A DNA stretch of 64,000 nt. Origin: Amoebidium appalachense. Its lineage: Eukaryota > Ichthyosporea. The stretch's first letter is position 1. Every line of letters starts with the position of its first letter. Shown piece by piece: positions 40,794-53,150 of this stretch. The notes beneath the pieces were generated by a model. That model was not told the origin of the DNA and ran no database searches. It worked only from the letters and a program-made list of their open reading frames with translations. The position numbers were made by a program, and so were the translations under genes. The stretch is from the NCBI GenBank assembly GCA_963693365.1, contig CAVNZM010000003.1, positions 3,658,001 to 3,722,000 on the forward strand, given 5' to 3'.

Positions 40794-41575
40794 TTTTTTA
40801 TTTTTATTTTTTATTTTATCCCGTTTCACTCCCGGCGAGGCACTGCCTCCAGGGGTTGCCTGGGTTTGGCGCTCTTAATCGTATTTAGTCAAATTCCGAG
40901 TATTTTAACACCCTTCAGGGTCGTATTCACTAATTGGATGCCCCTTTTAATCGTATTGCGGGGTTTCCTAAATCGTATTTTGGGCCAATACGATGCGTAA
41001 GGCAAACCCTGACTGCCTCAGGGGAGCTTAGCGTCTTCCGCCTAGACACAGGTCGTACTGTGTATTAGCACACACTCACAAGTCAGGATTCTAATGCCCC
41101 AACCGGCACTATTTTTAGTTACGCCTTATCCCATGGTTCTAGCCGCAGCAATGCTAGTGGGGAATTGAGCACAGCTCACAATAACAACACCAGCCGGAAG
41201 AGACCCGGGACACATACACAAACATAAAGACTTGAAAGGGAAGACCCCATGCCCAGGACGCTGACCCGAACCGTGGCCGGTGACTCGGATTGGCCTCCCA
41301 CTTGAACGTTGGGCCGGGAGGCCCGGGATGCCCAAGCAGCGCGCCGTCGACGTCAGAGGGCCGGTGCTGTTCATGACGTCATGTCTTGCGGCCGGATGAT
41401 AACAAAATGGTGGTGGTGCTTGACGTGGTCTGGGGTGATGGCTTCTAGGGGGCGGCCAGACCGGTGGACCGGCGAGGCAGAACAAACTTTGAAATCGGAA
41501 GTAACCTGGCTCGATCCTGTGACTTTGAGCTTGACACGCAGAGATCTTACCATTGCACCAACCCGCGCGCCCCCC
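40794..41575 (-). mobile_element. SINE copy 1 (tRNA-derived head, A-rich tail, 15-bp TSD)
   Basis: A 782-bp element flanked by perfect direct repeats CTGCAGTGCACTATG (40779-40793 and 41576-41590). On the minus strand the 5' end has a Pol III box A-like TGGTGCAATGGTAAG and box B GGATCGAGCC, as in tRNA genes. The 3' end is an AAAATAAAAAATAAAAAT-type tail. The body contains a palindromic CRE-like ATGACGTCAT. A second copy is at 54059-54675. It is long for a SINE, and no partner LINE tail was identified. Confidence 0.85.
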
Positions 41576-41590
41576 CTGCAGTGCACTATG

Positions 41591-42405
41591 GGCACTGCGT
41601 TATTAAATATTATGATCAGACGTGGTCCGTACAGAGCCGCTCAGGCCTCTCCCCACTCCACCAGCTAATTATAACCATTGCAAGTTCATGCGCTGGGTCC
41701 CCGGGCCAACACTCACCACCACCGTTCACCATCACCACCCCACGTATACTCCCCTTTCCGTTTGTTGTCTGGGGGGAGGGGGGAAAGGCCGGGGAAGGGG
41801 GGGTCGGGAAGGAGGGGCGGGGAAAGGGGGGGGGGGGGGGGGGGGGGAGGGAGGAGGGAGTTTAAGCAAAAGAGCTTCAAGATTTGGCAAGACGTGCTGC
41901 AACATGTTTGTACGCTTCCACAAGGGGCCAAGTGAAGATTTTTTTCCTCATCCAAGAGTATTGCAAACTCCGATGCTGATAAGCACTACAGTGCCAGTGT
42001 GATCCATTATCGGCGTTGAATTTACATAATCACCCAGCTGATGGTTTACACGGTCTATATATTGAGAAACGGTGGGAGCACTGCCCCTTGTGTGCGTGTG
42101 TGGCTTACTGCGTGTTCCAGCACGGCTGATGCTACCATTTATAGCAAGTCGAACAGATTCTGGTGTTCACGCGTCCTTCATTACAAATGCATCCATATAT
42201 GCTGATGGTATTTCATAATACGAAAAATTCTACATTCTCAAGAGAGTGCACTATACCAACAATAATGCACTATACCAACAAAGTCCATTCTCACAATGGT
42301 GGGGAGCTGTATATACAAAGTTACTATCTCTTTCTGTACACCGATCTATAACCCCCCCCCCCCCCTCTCCTCCCCCCCCCCCCCCCCCCTTCTTCTCTCT
42401 CTCTC

Positions 42406-42443
<38 letters not shown>

Positions 42444-42564
42444 TCCTCTTCACCAATTAGCCAACATCCAGCCCGTATTAGCCGTGGACATTCCCCCCCC
42501 TCAAAAAAACGAGAAAAAAAACCTTTGGCTTTTCTCTGTGCATTCACCACTTCATTCGCTGGGC
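41591..42564. other. Intergenic
   Basis: Unique sequence with poly-G near 41,825-41,850 and poly-C/CT tracts at 42,350-42,440. No gene seen. The downstream end of the LRR gene begins at 42565. Confidence 0.6.
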
Positions 42565-42922
42565 CTACTTAAAGGGCATAGGTTTGTAGCTTGGTGGCAT
42601 TTTCAGCTTGTACTTTGCAAACGGGTTGACTTTAGGTGTGTCGTCCTTGGGCAGGGGGGCGGGCTTTACCTCGGTGGTCTTTAAGCAGCTGTGGCGTGGA
42701 GGCAGTTTATTGGTTAGCTAGGATGATAACAAAAGTCACCTTTTTTCATCCGCCCCCTGCCCTCCCGTCATATACATGTCACGACACACATTTAACACGC
42801 ACACATGCCCATGTACATGCACACGCGCACACATGCGCAGGCAGGCAGGCAGGCAGGCACACACACATACACACGCTATCTCTCTTATCTCTCTGCTCCC
42901 GCCCCTCCCTCCCTCCCTCCCT

Positions 42923-42979
<57 letters not shown>

Positions 42980-43410
42980 TCAAACATTTTAAAATTTATA
43001 GAGAAGAAAAGAAAGGGGGAAAAAAAAGCAGAGGCAACGGGGAAAAAGAGGTGGGGAGGAGGGGGAGGGCGAAGGAGGATAGGATGGGGGGAGGGGAGAA
43101 AGGGAGAAAGAAAGAAAGAGAACAAGAAAGGCTGCAGGAGAGAAAAAGAACAGATATCATTTCGTGCTATGCATAATGCGAGTCACCCACACATGCACCC
43201 CTGATAACTGCACGTACAAACAAGCACACCGGAGAGGTACACAGGCAAAAAAAAGAAGGGAATGGGCCCCAAAGGGGGCATGCGAAGGAGAAGCGGCAGA
43301 GAAGGAGAAGCATGGTGCAAGGAGAGTGTGTAGAACTTGTGGGGCCCGGGGGGGGGGGGGGGGGAGGGGAGGGAGTGAGGGGGGGGGGAGGGGGGTGGAA
43401 GGGGAGGAGG

Positions 43411-43472
<62 letters not shown>

Positions 43473-44431
43473 GGGGGGGGGTGAGGGGGAGAGTGAGATT
43501 CCACACCACACTCCACATACTCATGCTGCCACCAAACACCTAACCACAGCAACCCACCCGCAAGCCACGCACACTCATCCGTATCATGCATGCACACCCA
43601 ACCAGCCCTTACCGCACTTATTCTTGCTCACGGGAAAGACAGAACACATGGGGAAGGGAGGGGAAAGAGAGAGCGAAACAGACACTGAGGGGAGGGAGAG
43701 GGAGAGAGAGTGAAAGAGGGGGGGTGGGGGGGGGGGGAGTGAGAGAAGGTGGGGGGGGGGGGGGGGGGGGGGGGGAGGGGGAGAAAGAAGAGGGAAGGGG
43801 AAAGAGGGGTGTCTAGAGAGAGAAAGAGGGAGAGAGGGGTGGGGGCAGAGGGACGGGAAGAGAGAGATATTGAGAAAATGAGGGTGAGACGGGGGGGGGG
43901 GGGGGGAGGAGGGGAGAGAGAGAGAGAGAGAGAGTGTGTGTGTGTGTCTGTGACGGAGGAGGTAGGGAAAACTTCACCTTCTATGCATAGCAGCTGCCCC
44001 TTCTGTGTTGGTGACATCAATCAACCAATCAAAATCCACAGATGACTCTTCCTTCTCAACCTTCTCATGATCGCGATCGATCTCCAAATTTTCCGATTGC
44101 GTTGGCCCTGCACCTTCCGATCGGTTAGGTGCTGCGATTTGATTGGATGTTTGCGATGCTGACTCTGACGTTTGATTGGTCGCAGTGGAAGTTGGGCGGT
44201 ATGGTTGGTATGTGCGCGCGTCAACGATGCCCGTACGTGACTTCTTGCGCGGTTGGCGGGTGAACGGTGGAAGGGGCTTGGTCTCTGGTGGAGCTATGTG
44301 TGTGTGTGTATATATGTGAGTGAGTGAGGGGGGGACGGGGGAAGGGGGAGGGGGGGGGAACGGGAGAGAGAGTGGGGGGGGGGGGGGGGGGGGGGATGAT
44401 AGGGAAAGGGGGAGGAGATAGAGAGTGTGTG

Positions 44432-44504
<73 letters not shown>

Positions 44505-44506
44505 GT

Positions 44507-44573
<67 letters not shown>

Positions 44574-44923
44574 TGAGTGTGTGTGTGTGCGCGCGCGTGT
44601 GTGTGACTGACAGACTGAGTAAGTGAATGCGAATGTGTGCATGCGTGTGTGAGCGCGTATGTGTGATGTGTTCTTGGTGTAGAAAAAGCGTAGATATCAT
44701 GGGGGCAAGAGCTGTTTTGTGTGTGTGTGTGTGCATGAGTGTCTGTGGTGGGGGGGGGGGGGGGGGGGGGGGGGGGGGTGGCAAACACGGTGCCCAGTGG
44801 AAGGGAGGACGGGAGAGAGAGGGGGGGGGGGGGGGGGGGGGGGAGGGGGTCAAACAAAAGCATGTGAACGCATGTGCATGGGTATTCACGCCACTTACAC
44901 GTGCCGATGTGTGCTCGATAAAG

Positions 44924-44990
<67 letters not shown>

Positions 44991-45528
44991 GGGGGGAGGG
45001 GGGGGAAGGTTCCAGTGAAACACATACCCGCCTCCTCTTCTACCATTGGTTCCATATCAGTCTTCCTAATTAGACTTTCAGCCACCCTGGAATCCACCCT
45101 CTCATATCTCACCACAGCCGCAGGAACGCGTGCCCCGTCGGATCTCAACCTCTCGATCTGCGCATAATCGGAGAGATTTGCGATTGAAAATGTCGGAGGC
45201 TGTAGGGGGGTTGTGTCTAGGCCACATATGCAGAGAGAGGTGGCAGATTCCAGAGCCGATTCTATGCCATCTGCCGAATTCGGAGGTTGGGGGGGAACGA
45301 TAGGAGGGATGGTGCGTGGCCTGCAGAAAAACGGGGTGGGATGGTGTGAGTGGTGGTGGTGTGTATATGGGGGGGGGGAGGGGGGGAGGGAGAGGGGGTT
45401 GGGGGGGGGGGGGGAGGGGGGGGGGATGTGCGTGTGTGAGTGTGAGTGTGAGCGTGAGCGTGAGCGTGAATGTGAGTGTGATTGTGAGTGAGCGAGTGTG
45501 TGTGTGTGTGGGCACGCACGTGGTGATG

Positions 45529-45574
<46 letters not shown>

Positions 45575-46172
45575 TGGTAGTGGTTTGTGTGTCTCGGGGG
45601 GGGGGGGGGGGGGGGGGGGGGGGAGGGCTGCGTGTGTGTGGGTGTGTGGGTGTGGTCGTGGTCTGTGTTTATTTGTGTGTGTGTGGAGGGCGGGGGGGGG
45701 GGGGGGGGGGGGGGGGGGGTGGGGGGGGTGCATGTGTGTGTATGTGTGTGTATGTTTGTGTGCAAGCATATTTGGGGGCTTCTTTTTTTGTATATGTGCG
45801 CAGCGAGTGTGCGTAAGGATGTGATTATGAGTGTGAGCGAGAGAGAGAGTGGTGTGTGGATCTGCATGTGCATGAGTACGTGTATGTGTTGCGAAGGAGT
45901 GAGGGAGGGAAGGAGCACATTCGGAGGGAGGGAAGGGGGGGAGGGGGGGGGGGGGGGGGGAGGGGGGGATTGGTATCCGACCTTTCTGGCAGCCAAACAT
46001 AGGCAGGAAGCATGTGGGCACTCTGCAGAGCCCAGTCATGTCGGCTGGAGAGAGCGGTACTTTGGTGGTTGGGGTAGGAAACAATAACGGCTTCTAGGTG
46101 GGGGAAGAGGGTGGGCTGCCACAGAAGCCAGGGGTTGGAAATGTTCGTGTGGCTGATGTCCAGACCCTGTAC

Positions 46173-46223
<51 letters not shown>

Positions 46224-46301
46224 GTTCCCAAGCACGTACACACCAACAGACAGTGCATGGGTGTGCGTGTGGAAGAGGAAGGTTTGTATGTGTGTGTGTG
46301 T

Positions 46302-46333
<32 letters not shown>

Positions 46334-46861
46334 GGGGGGAAGACTAGGTGAGTGAAAGAGCGTGAGTGTGTCTGTTGGCTACTAATTGTCTGTCGGTGTT
46401 TGGGCATGCGCTGGAGAGATTTGTGTGTGCACACTAGTATACATTTTGGGGACGTGAGAATGTGTTTTGTTATTAAGGGCAGTACAGAGAAGGGGGGAGG
46501 GGGGGGGGGGGGGGGGGAGGGCGGGAGGAAGGGGGGATCTGTATTCATCCTTACTTCAGTTTCTATCTAATTTTTTCCGTCCATAACTTCTATTCTTCTC
46601 TTTTCGTATTCTTTTGTTGTCCTTTTCCTTAGTTCTGCGGGCAGGCGGGCGGGCGGGCGGGCGGGCGGGCGGGGGGGGGGGGGGGGGGGGGGGGAAGAAG
46701 TGCAGTTAAGGGACAAAGGGGGGTCCTTTCCACGAATTTATCCCGTCTCTAAGTTTTTCGATTTCATTTTTACTTTTTCCTCTGTCACACACACTCTCTC
46801 GTTACCTTTTCTTCGACTTTTCTGTTCTTTTCTTTGCTTTTCCTTTTTTTTTTTTTTTTTT

Positions 46862-46911
<50 letters not shown>

Positions 46912-47106
46912 TTGCTAGGAGAGAAAGAGGTGTGATTTTGAGAAAGAGAGGGGTTTTTTCCCAACAAGAAACCTCACCTTCAGGTTTTTCAGACATGCTC
47001 CCCTAGCCCTCTGAGCGTACTGCAAGGGCTTTATGAGTGTCTGTAGCCCATCCCTGTTGATGGCATTGTGGGACAGATCAAGATACCTGCACATGTACTT
47101 GCGTCA

Positions 47107-47151
<45 letters not shown>

Positions 47152-47644
47152 ACTTTTTTATGTGCATACGTACATACCTAACCCTCGCGTATGCATGCAC
47201 ACCCACACCCACACACAGGGGGGGGGGGGGGGGGGGGGGGAGGGAGAGAGCGCTCCCCGACTCCCCCATCATCACCATCCAGTCAGAGAGAGTTACTTGA
47301 AAGGTACAGCAGAGTTCACCTCTCCCTCTCCCTCTCTTATCCGCCCCTCCCTTTCCCCCCCCCCCCCACCCCCTTCTCCCACCACCCACCCACCCACCCA
47401 CCCATCCCCACCCCCCCCGGGGGCAAAGGTGGGAAGAAGTTGTCCTTGGCGTAAAAGCCAATCTATATTCTTGTTGCGTGCAACAGTCTTTTGGGGAATA
47501 GCCTCTCTGCTAAGGAAGCGGAAACCTTAAAGAGGAAATTGAGAACGGGGGGGGGGGGGGGGGGGGGGGAGGGGGGGGGAGGGGGGGGGGGAGGTGGTGG
47601 GAGATAGTAGCTTCAATCGTGCTAGGTGTGAGATAACGTGCATT

Positions 47645-47714
<70 letters not shown>

Positions 47715-47920
47715 TGTGTGTGTTGGGGGGGGAGATTAACCTCAATCGCGAGAAATGTGATATGATGTGCATGTGTGTGTCGTTAAGTCCGCAGTTGGAT
47801 AGGGACAGACTGGTGATGTGGTTGGATAGGAGCTGCAGACGTATAAGGCCTGGGGGTGTCACATCCTCAGGAACGCGTTGAAGCGTGGATGATACCTGGA
47901 ATGATATAGAATGGAACGTG

Positions 47921-47993
<73 letters not shown>

Positions 47994-48312
47994 TAGATAG
48001 GATGCATGCGCTTGGAGTGCATGCAAAGTGCTTGTGGATACAGACAGGTATGCAGGTGTCCGAATAGGTGAAGGCATCTCTGGGGCCCCGGAGATGGGGG
48101 GGAGGGGGAGGAAGGGGGGGGGGGGGAGGGGAGAAGTGGGGTGGGTGGGTTGGGGTGTGGACGGGGGGGGGGGGGGGGGGGGGGGAGGATGAAAGCAAGC
48201 AGGGTTCATTCAAGAAATAGAGCAACCCCTGGCACATGTGCGATGACTATGTCTGTCACTCCTTGTGCGTCTCTCTCACCAGCACCACTTCCTTGTGTTT
48301 GTGTGTGTGTGT

Positions 48313-48362
<50 letters not shown>

Positions 48363-48463
48363 ATGGCTAGGCCAGGGAGGAAGGATAAGTAAGGTAGATG
48401 GCATGGAGGGAGGGAGAGGGAGCTGGGAGGGGCGAAGGGAGAGAAGGGGGAGAGAGAGAGAGG

Positions 48464-48497
<34 letters not shown>

Positions 48498-48521
48498 GCG
48501 AGAGAGAGAGAGAGAGGGGAG

Positions 48522-48557
<36 letters not shown>

Positions 48558-48817
48558 GTGTGTGGTGCTTGTGTGTTTGTGTCACGTGGGAAGAGGAGAG
48601 GGGGAAGAGGGGGAAGGGGTAGGGGGGGTATTGTAGAAACACATACATGAAAACCCTCCGGGGGGAGCCAAGCACGTGTGTCCCAACGGGTCAGGTCCTC
48701 ATTTGCTATTTTTAGACACACCCTCCTCTTGCCGTATGTGGCAAGTAGGGGGGTGAGGAGGGTCGGGTGAAGGTCCGTGCGGGGCCGGAGGTGTGGATCT
48801 TGAGGCCGTTGTACGTC
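42565..48817 (-). CDS. LRRC42-like leucine-rich-repeat protein, 3' seven exons
   Basis: Exons in transcript order: 48647-48817, 47741-47895, 46978-47086, 45982-46166, 45028-45320, 43978-44293 and 42565-42688 (451 codons with the TAG stop at 42565-42567). Phases chain correctly at every junction (0, 2, 0, 2, 1, 2). The LRR core spans exons 2-4: ITSLSLSNCGLNDTHMHIIS, then RLRYLDLSHNAINRDGLQTL, then LKNLKGLDISHTNI. Order and spacing recall vertebrate LRRC42 (from memory), including the basic helix between the last two repeats. Exons 5-6 are hydrophilic and acidic; the last exon ends KYKLKMPPSYKPMPFK. No signal peptide or membrane segment, so probably intracellular. Introns are C-rich and CA-rich on the sense strand. 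Confidence 0.72.
43978..44293 (-). other. Exon 6 of the LRRC42-like gene: low-complexity acidic tail
   Basis: It encodes PPETKPLPPFTRQPRKKSRTGIV-type basic text followed by a Thr/Ser/Gln-rich stretch and an acidic segment (ENLEIDRDHEKVEKEESS). The basic KKSR could be a nuclear localisation signal. The acceptor is TATAG/CT (phase 1) and the donor GAAG/GTGAAG (phase 2). Confidence 0.65.
44438..44568. repeat. (GA)n microsatellite in an LRR-gene intron
   Basis: Two GA runs split by GTGAGTGAGTGA, about 130 bases, between exons 5 and 6 of the LRR gene. Confidence 0.95.
47606..47642 (-). repeat. Duplicate of the LRR exon 3' end inside the following intron
   Basis: The minus strand reads ATGCACGTTATCTCACACCTAG..ATTGAAG, a diverged copy of the last 40 or so bases of exon 47741-47895 (MHIISHFSRLR). 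The copy has lost the GT donor. The true exon joins in frame to 46978-47086, so this copy is not needed. Confidence 0.6.
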
Positions 48818-48835
48818 CTGGGTGTGTGTGTGGGT

Positions 48836-48866
<31 letters not shown>

Positions 48867-49583
48867 GGGGGGGGAGGGGGGGGGGGGGAGGAGGGGGTGC
48901 GGGGGGGGGGGGGGGGGGGGGGGAAGGGGTGGGTAGTGTGTGTGTGTGTGAGTGTGTGTATGTGTGTGTGTGTACACGAGCATGTGTGTATGTGGGTATG
49001 CGTGCACACCCCCTGCACATGGGGGGGGGGGGGGGAGGGGGCAGAAAGGGGGGGGGGGGGGGGAGAGGGGGAGGAGCGGGGGGAAGGAAGTAAGGGGGTG
49101 TACGTGAGTGTGAGTGTGTGTGCGCGTCTGTGTATGTGCGCGCGTGCGTGCGCGCGTGTGTCCATGGGTGTGTGTGTGGGGGGGTAGGCCTACATACCCC
49201 ACCGTACGTGTGTGTGTGTGGGGGGGGGGGGGGGGGGGGGGGGGGGGTTGGCGGTAAGTGCAAACACTTTTTCTGAACTTTCAATCACTTTCCGTCCTGG
49301 TTTTTTGTTTATAATGGGTGCAAACCTGCTGTTCATCAAACGGGGAAAAGTGAGAAATGATGGTGGGATGGGGTTGGTGCACGCAAACATCTATGTCTAT
49401 TGGGTTGAATAGGGTGAGAAAGTGGTGGTGGGGGGGGGGGGGGGGGGGGGTGGGGGGGAGGGAGGGGGGCGGGATGGGGAGGGAGGGAGGGGGGGGGGGG
49501 GGGGGGGGAACAGAAAGGGGGCACATGCATCACATAGCTTGAACATAGAGTAACAACGAGACATACCACTGAGTATATTTCGA

Positions 49584-49694
49584 TTAGCGATCTATGATCT
49601 TGATGGCGAGAAATTCAGGGAAATCCCCTAGGTTTGTGGCCGTATGGAGGCTGGCAAGAAGCTGGTCGTAGCACAGGTCCAGCAGGCGCGTGTC

Positions 49695-49737
<43 letters not shown>

Positions 49738-49798
49738 TGTGTGTGTGTGCGTGTGTGTGTGTGCGTGAACCAGCGAGTGAGTGAGTGAGTGAGCGAGC

Positions 49799-49840
<42 letters not shown>

Positions 49841-50721
49841 TGGGGGGGGGGGGGGGGGGGGGGGGGGGGGAGGGAGAAGAGCATATGTGTGTATGAGTGT
49901 TTGAGCTTTTAGGTGTGGCTGGGTTTAAATCGGTAGGTGTTTGTGTGTGTGTGGTATGTGAGTGTCACATGACAGTTTGTGAGAGTTTTGTGTCTCGATG
50001 GTGTGTGTGTGTGTTTGGGAACGGGGTTTATGTGGCTTGTGTGGGGGCATGGGAGGGAGGGCGGGGGAGGGGGGGGGGGGGGTGTAAGCGTCCGAATGCT
50101 CGTGCCAAAAACATAAAAAAAGAAAACAATGCTATCTAATGACAATAATTAGAAATTGGCCGCCTGCCATTTGAAAGAAAATCAAAGAAAAATCCCGACA
50201 TAGTTATGAAAAAACACATGGGTAAACGTCCACTTACCTAAAGCCCGTAGACCCCCTTGCATGCCTCTTCACCAGCCACCTCTTTTTAAGCTCAAACTGT
50301 CGCCTTTCCGCATGCTTTAACACATTTTTCGTGTCGACATATGCGGCGCTGGAATGCAGAACAGAATAAACGGGCTCCCCCCCTGGACCCTCATCCATTT
50401 CTGGAAGTTGGGAGAGGATCACACGGCCGTAGTTCACCACTAGCCCCGAGGGGGTGGGGGGGGGGGAGGGGGGGAGGAGGGATAGTGAGGGGAGTGAGGG
50501 GGGGGGGGGGGGGTAGGGAGAGGGGGTAGAGGGGGGGGGGGGGGGGGGGGGGAGGGGGTGTGTGATCGAGTTTCTAACAAAAATCATGGTGTTTACATAC
50601 TGTAAGCAAGCTGTCACTGCGTCCCGGGGGGGGGGGGGGGGGGGGGGGGGAAGGTGAAGGGAGGAGGGGGGTGGGGTGGGGTGGGGAGAGGGAGCATATG
50701 TTGTTCTGCTTTGTGTGCCTG

Positions 50722-50755
<34 letters not shown>

Positions 50756-50963
50756 GAATGCGTCAAAAAGTACGAAGTACACAAGAACAAACGGATAACA
50801 CGATGCAGAATGCAAGCCATACATAAAGAGTATGCATAATAAGCAGAGCCCATCCTCAGGGGGGGCCCACGTCATCCACAGTACCCGAGTTTCGACCTAT
50901 TCCCCTCGTTAACGAAACCCAACTCAGATACTGTTTCACTTGAACATGAGTAGGTCACCCGTC

Positions 50964-50997
<34 letters not shown>

Positions 50998-51258
50998 CTT
51001 CGTGTGCGTGTGTGTGTGTGTGGGGGGGGGGGAGGGCAGTTGGTGCGAACACTTCTTGAACTCTCTCACTCTCACTCTCACTCACTCTCTCTCTTTTCTC
51101 CCTCTCTCTCTCCCCCCCCACACACACACACACACCTCTCTCTCTTTTCCTGCCCCGCCCCCCCCCCCCCCCCCCCCTCCTTCTCTTCTTCCCGTCTTTT
51201 ATTTGTGTGCGTGTGTTTCATTTTTAATTTTATTTTTATTTTTATATCTATATATATA

Positions 51259-51291
<33 letters not shown>

Positions 51292-52018
51292 AGAACGGAG
51301 AGGCGGAGAATCGGGCAGGTAGGATAGGGATGGAAAAGGTAGGCAAGGGGACAGGGGGTGGGAGGAGGAGAAAGAGGGGTGATAGCGGCGGGAGGGATGA
51401 GGAAGGAAGAAGAGGGTGCTTTTTTTTTGGGGGGGGGGGGGGGGGGGGGGGGGGGGAGGGGGTTGAAGATTACCGGCAGGAAAAGGTGGTGTAAGGTAAG
51501 AGGGTGTGCAGAGCAGGCGCGAAGGGAGAAGGAGTGGGGAGGGGGGGGAAGGGGGGGGGGGGGGGGGGGGGAGGGGGGAGGGGGAAGGTAAGCTGGTGGA
51601 ACAGGGGAGGACCAGGACAGGGCTGGGAGGAGGGATGCTAATGGTGGTAGTGTATGTGGCCAGAGGGCTGTTGGAGGGGGGGGGAAAGGGGGGGGGGGGG
51701 GGGAGGGGGGAGGGGGGGGGGGGTTGGAGGGGCTTTGGGTGGAGGGGGAAGCATAAGGGAAACAGTTGTGGCTAGGAATGTAGGTAGACGAGCACGGAGA
51801 GGGTGCTTACGTGATGTTTGTGAGTTCCGTCGCGGAATGGCTGGGTTAGCCGTATCATTCTCTCCGCTCGGACGAGCAGGAAGAAGACCGAACCGTGGAC
51901 CGCACAGACTCTCTCCCCCCAACCCGGTCCAACGTCGTTTTGTTCTGATGTTTTGAGGGAGAGCCTGTGATTGCGGGGGCCCGCGCCGCTGCCCCGCGGC
52001 CGCCACACAGACGCTCAT
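49584..52018 (-). CDS. Upstream exons of the LRRC42-like gene, ending in an in-frame stop
   Basis: Three exons join in phase: 51811-52018 (ATG at 52018), 50238-50439 and 49584-49695, giving 173 codons up to TAA. Exon 1 is basic and Pro/Arg-rich (MSVCVAAAGQRRGPPQSQ). Exon 2 reads VVNYGRVILSQLPEMDEG...ELKKRWLVKRHARG. Exon 3 reads DTRLLDLCYDQLLASLHTA then LGDFPEFLAIKIIDR-stop. The LGDFPEFLAIKI segment resembles the pre-LRR region of LRRC42, so these exons most likely belong to the same gene as the LRR exons 0.8 kb downstream. The stop precedes an apparently good donor (AGTG/GTATGT) by about 17 bases. Either this is a separate short gene, or the true junction or a sequence error is hidden here. 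Confidence 0.5.
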
Positions 52019-53150
52019 GTGGGCGCCGCACGTGACACGCCGTCTCAATGATGCATCGTCCGGATAGTAGTTTACTGGTTTCTAGCTAAACGGGTAAAAA
52101 AAATAGAAAAAAAATAACACACGCATATCGATCTTACGGTATGCCACATTGCACATCAAATACTTGGGGCACCGGTATAGACCAACTTAGATTTACTAAT
52201 TAAGAATCTCAATGTGTTTGCTTCGCTCTAGGGAGATCCAGCCAGCCGAACTGGCGAAATGAAGGGCTGAGCGATCGGCAGTCATATACCAAATCCAGCT
52301 TATGTATAATGCTTAAAATCAATAATTTGAATAGAAATGTGGTTTTCAAGCGGGAGGAGGCAGCGGTGAGAGACGAAGATCCACCGAGTGGCATTGCGAT
52401 GAGGTGATTGGTTATTTGTCATGCATTAGTTGTGTTAAATTGCTGGATTCTTTGCCTCGAGTAAACAGCGTAAACCCCGTTTCCATATATAGTTAGTGTG
52501 GTTTGGTTTGATTGCATGTTCTGATTTGGTCAGATTTTAAAAGCATTTGATTGGTTTCTTCAGTCTGGCTTCAAATTCCAAATGCATTGTGGGAACGGGT
52601 ATAAAAAGGAGTACATGTCGTTTGTATTTCAGTCTTTGGTTTTCGTTTTAGCGTTTGTGTCATCAGATAAAAGGGATTTGTTGAGTTAGTTGGTTGAACG
52701 AAGTTTGGTGGTGCTAGTGTAAAAGCGCACAAACTAGTTGCCTTAGCTAGCTGTCCTTTTTCCTGTTGATTTCTGCAATTGTCACACGAATTCTGGCAAC
52801 TCAACATTAACCAGCTCGTTCTCCTCGTTTTCAAGGTTCCTTTTTTCGCTCTAGATATTAATACGACTTTTACATTTGTCTTTTCCCTTCAGCATGCTGA
52901 TTAGCTCGCTAGCGCTGAGGAGTCTCGTAGAGTGAAAAACTACGTAAATTTTGTCTGTCTCTCTGCCTATACAGTCGTCAGTGAAATTTCTGAACTCCAA
53001 GCATTACAAATACGTGCTCTGCTTTCCTTGACATGGGCAAGTGAGCCCTCTCTTCTTCCCAGCAGAACCCTCTTATATACGACATTGTGAGGCAATGCAC
53101 GCTCTCTACTAGGTAGCCGAGCTCGGTGTAAACACACGGCCTCCCCCTGT
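52019..53150. promoter_or_regulatory. Intergenic with plus-strand TATA element
   Basis: Repeat-free sequence between the first exon of the minus-strand LRR gene and the DIRS-like element. TATAAAAAG at 52600-52608 (plus) is preceded by an ATTGG (CCAAT-type) motif at about 52550. It could drive the plus-strand retroelement or a short unannotated transcript. No gene is visible in the first 500 bases. Confidence 0.35.

Noticed and set aside
41126-41668. Overlapping ORFs of about 120 codons
   Set aside because: They lie inside the SINE body, occur on both strands, and are not preserved in the second SINE copy.
49584-49586. Reassignment of UAA/UAG to an amino acid to rescue the LRR gene and the gypsy TAG
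   Set aside because: Other genes in the window (27494-28168, the TSP1 gene, the LRR gene) end naturally at TAA or TAG where homology also ends, so a variant code is not supported.
50591-50626. Small internal exon between the first two upstream LRR-gene exons
   Set aside because: It has acceptor- and donor-like ends, but exons 51811-52018 and 50238-50439 already join in phase without it.
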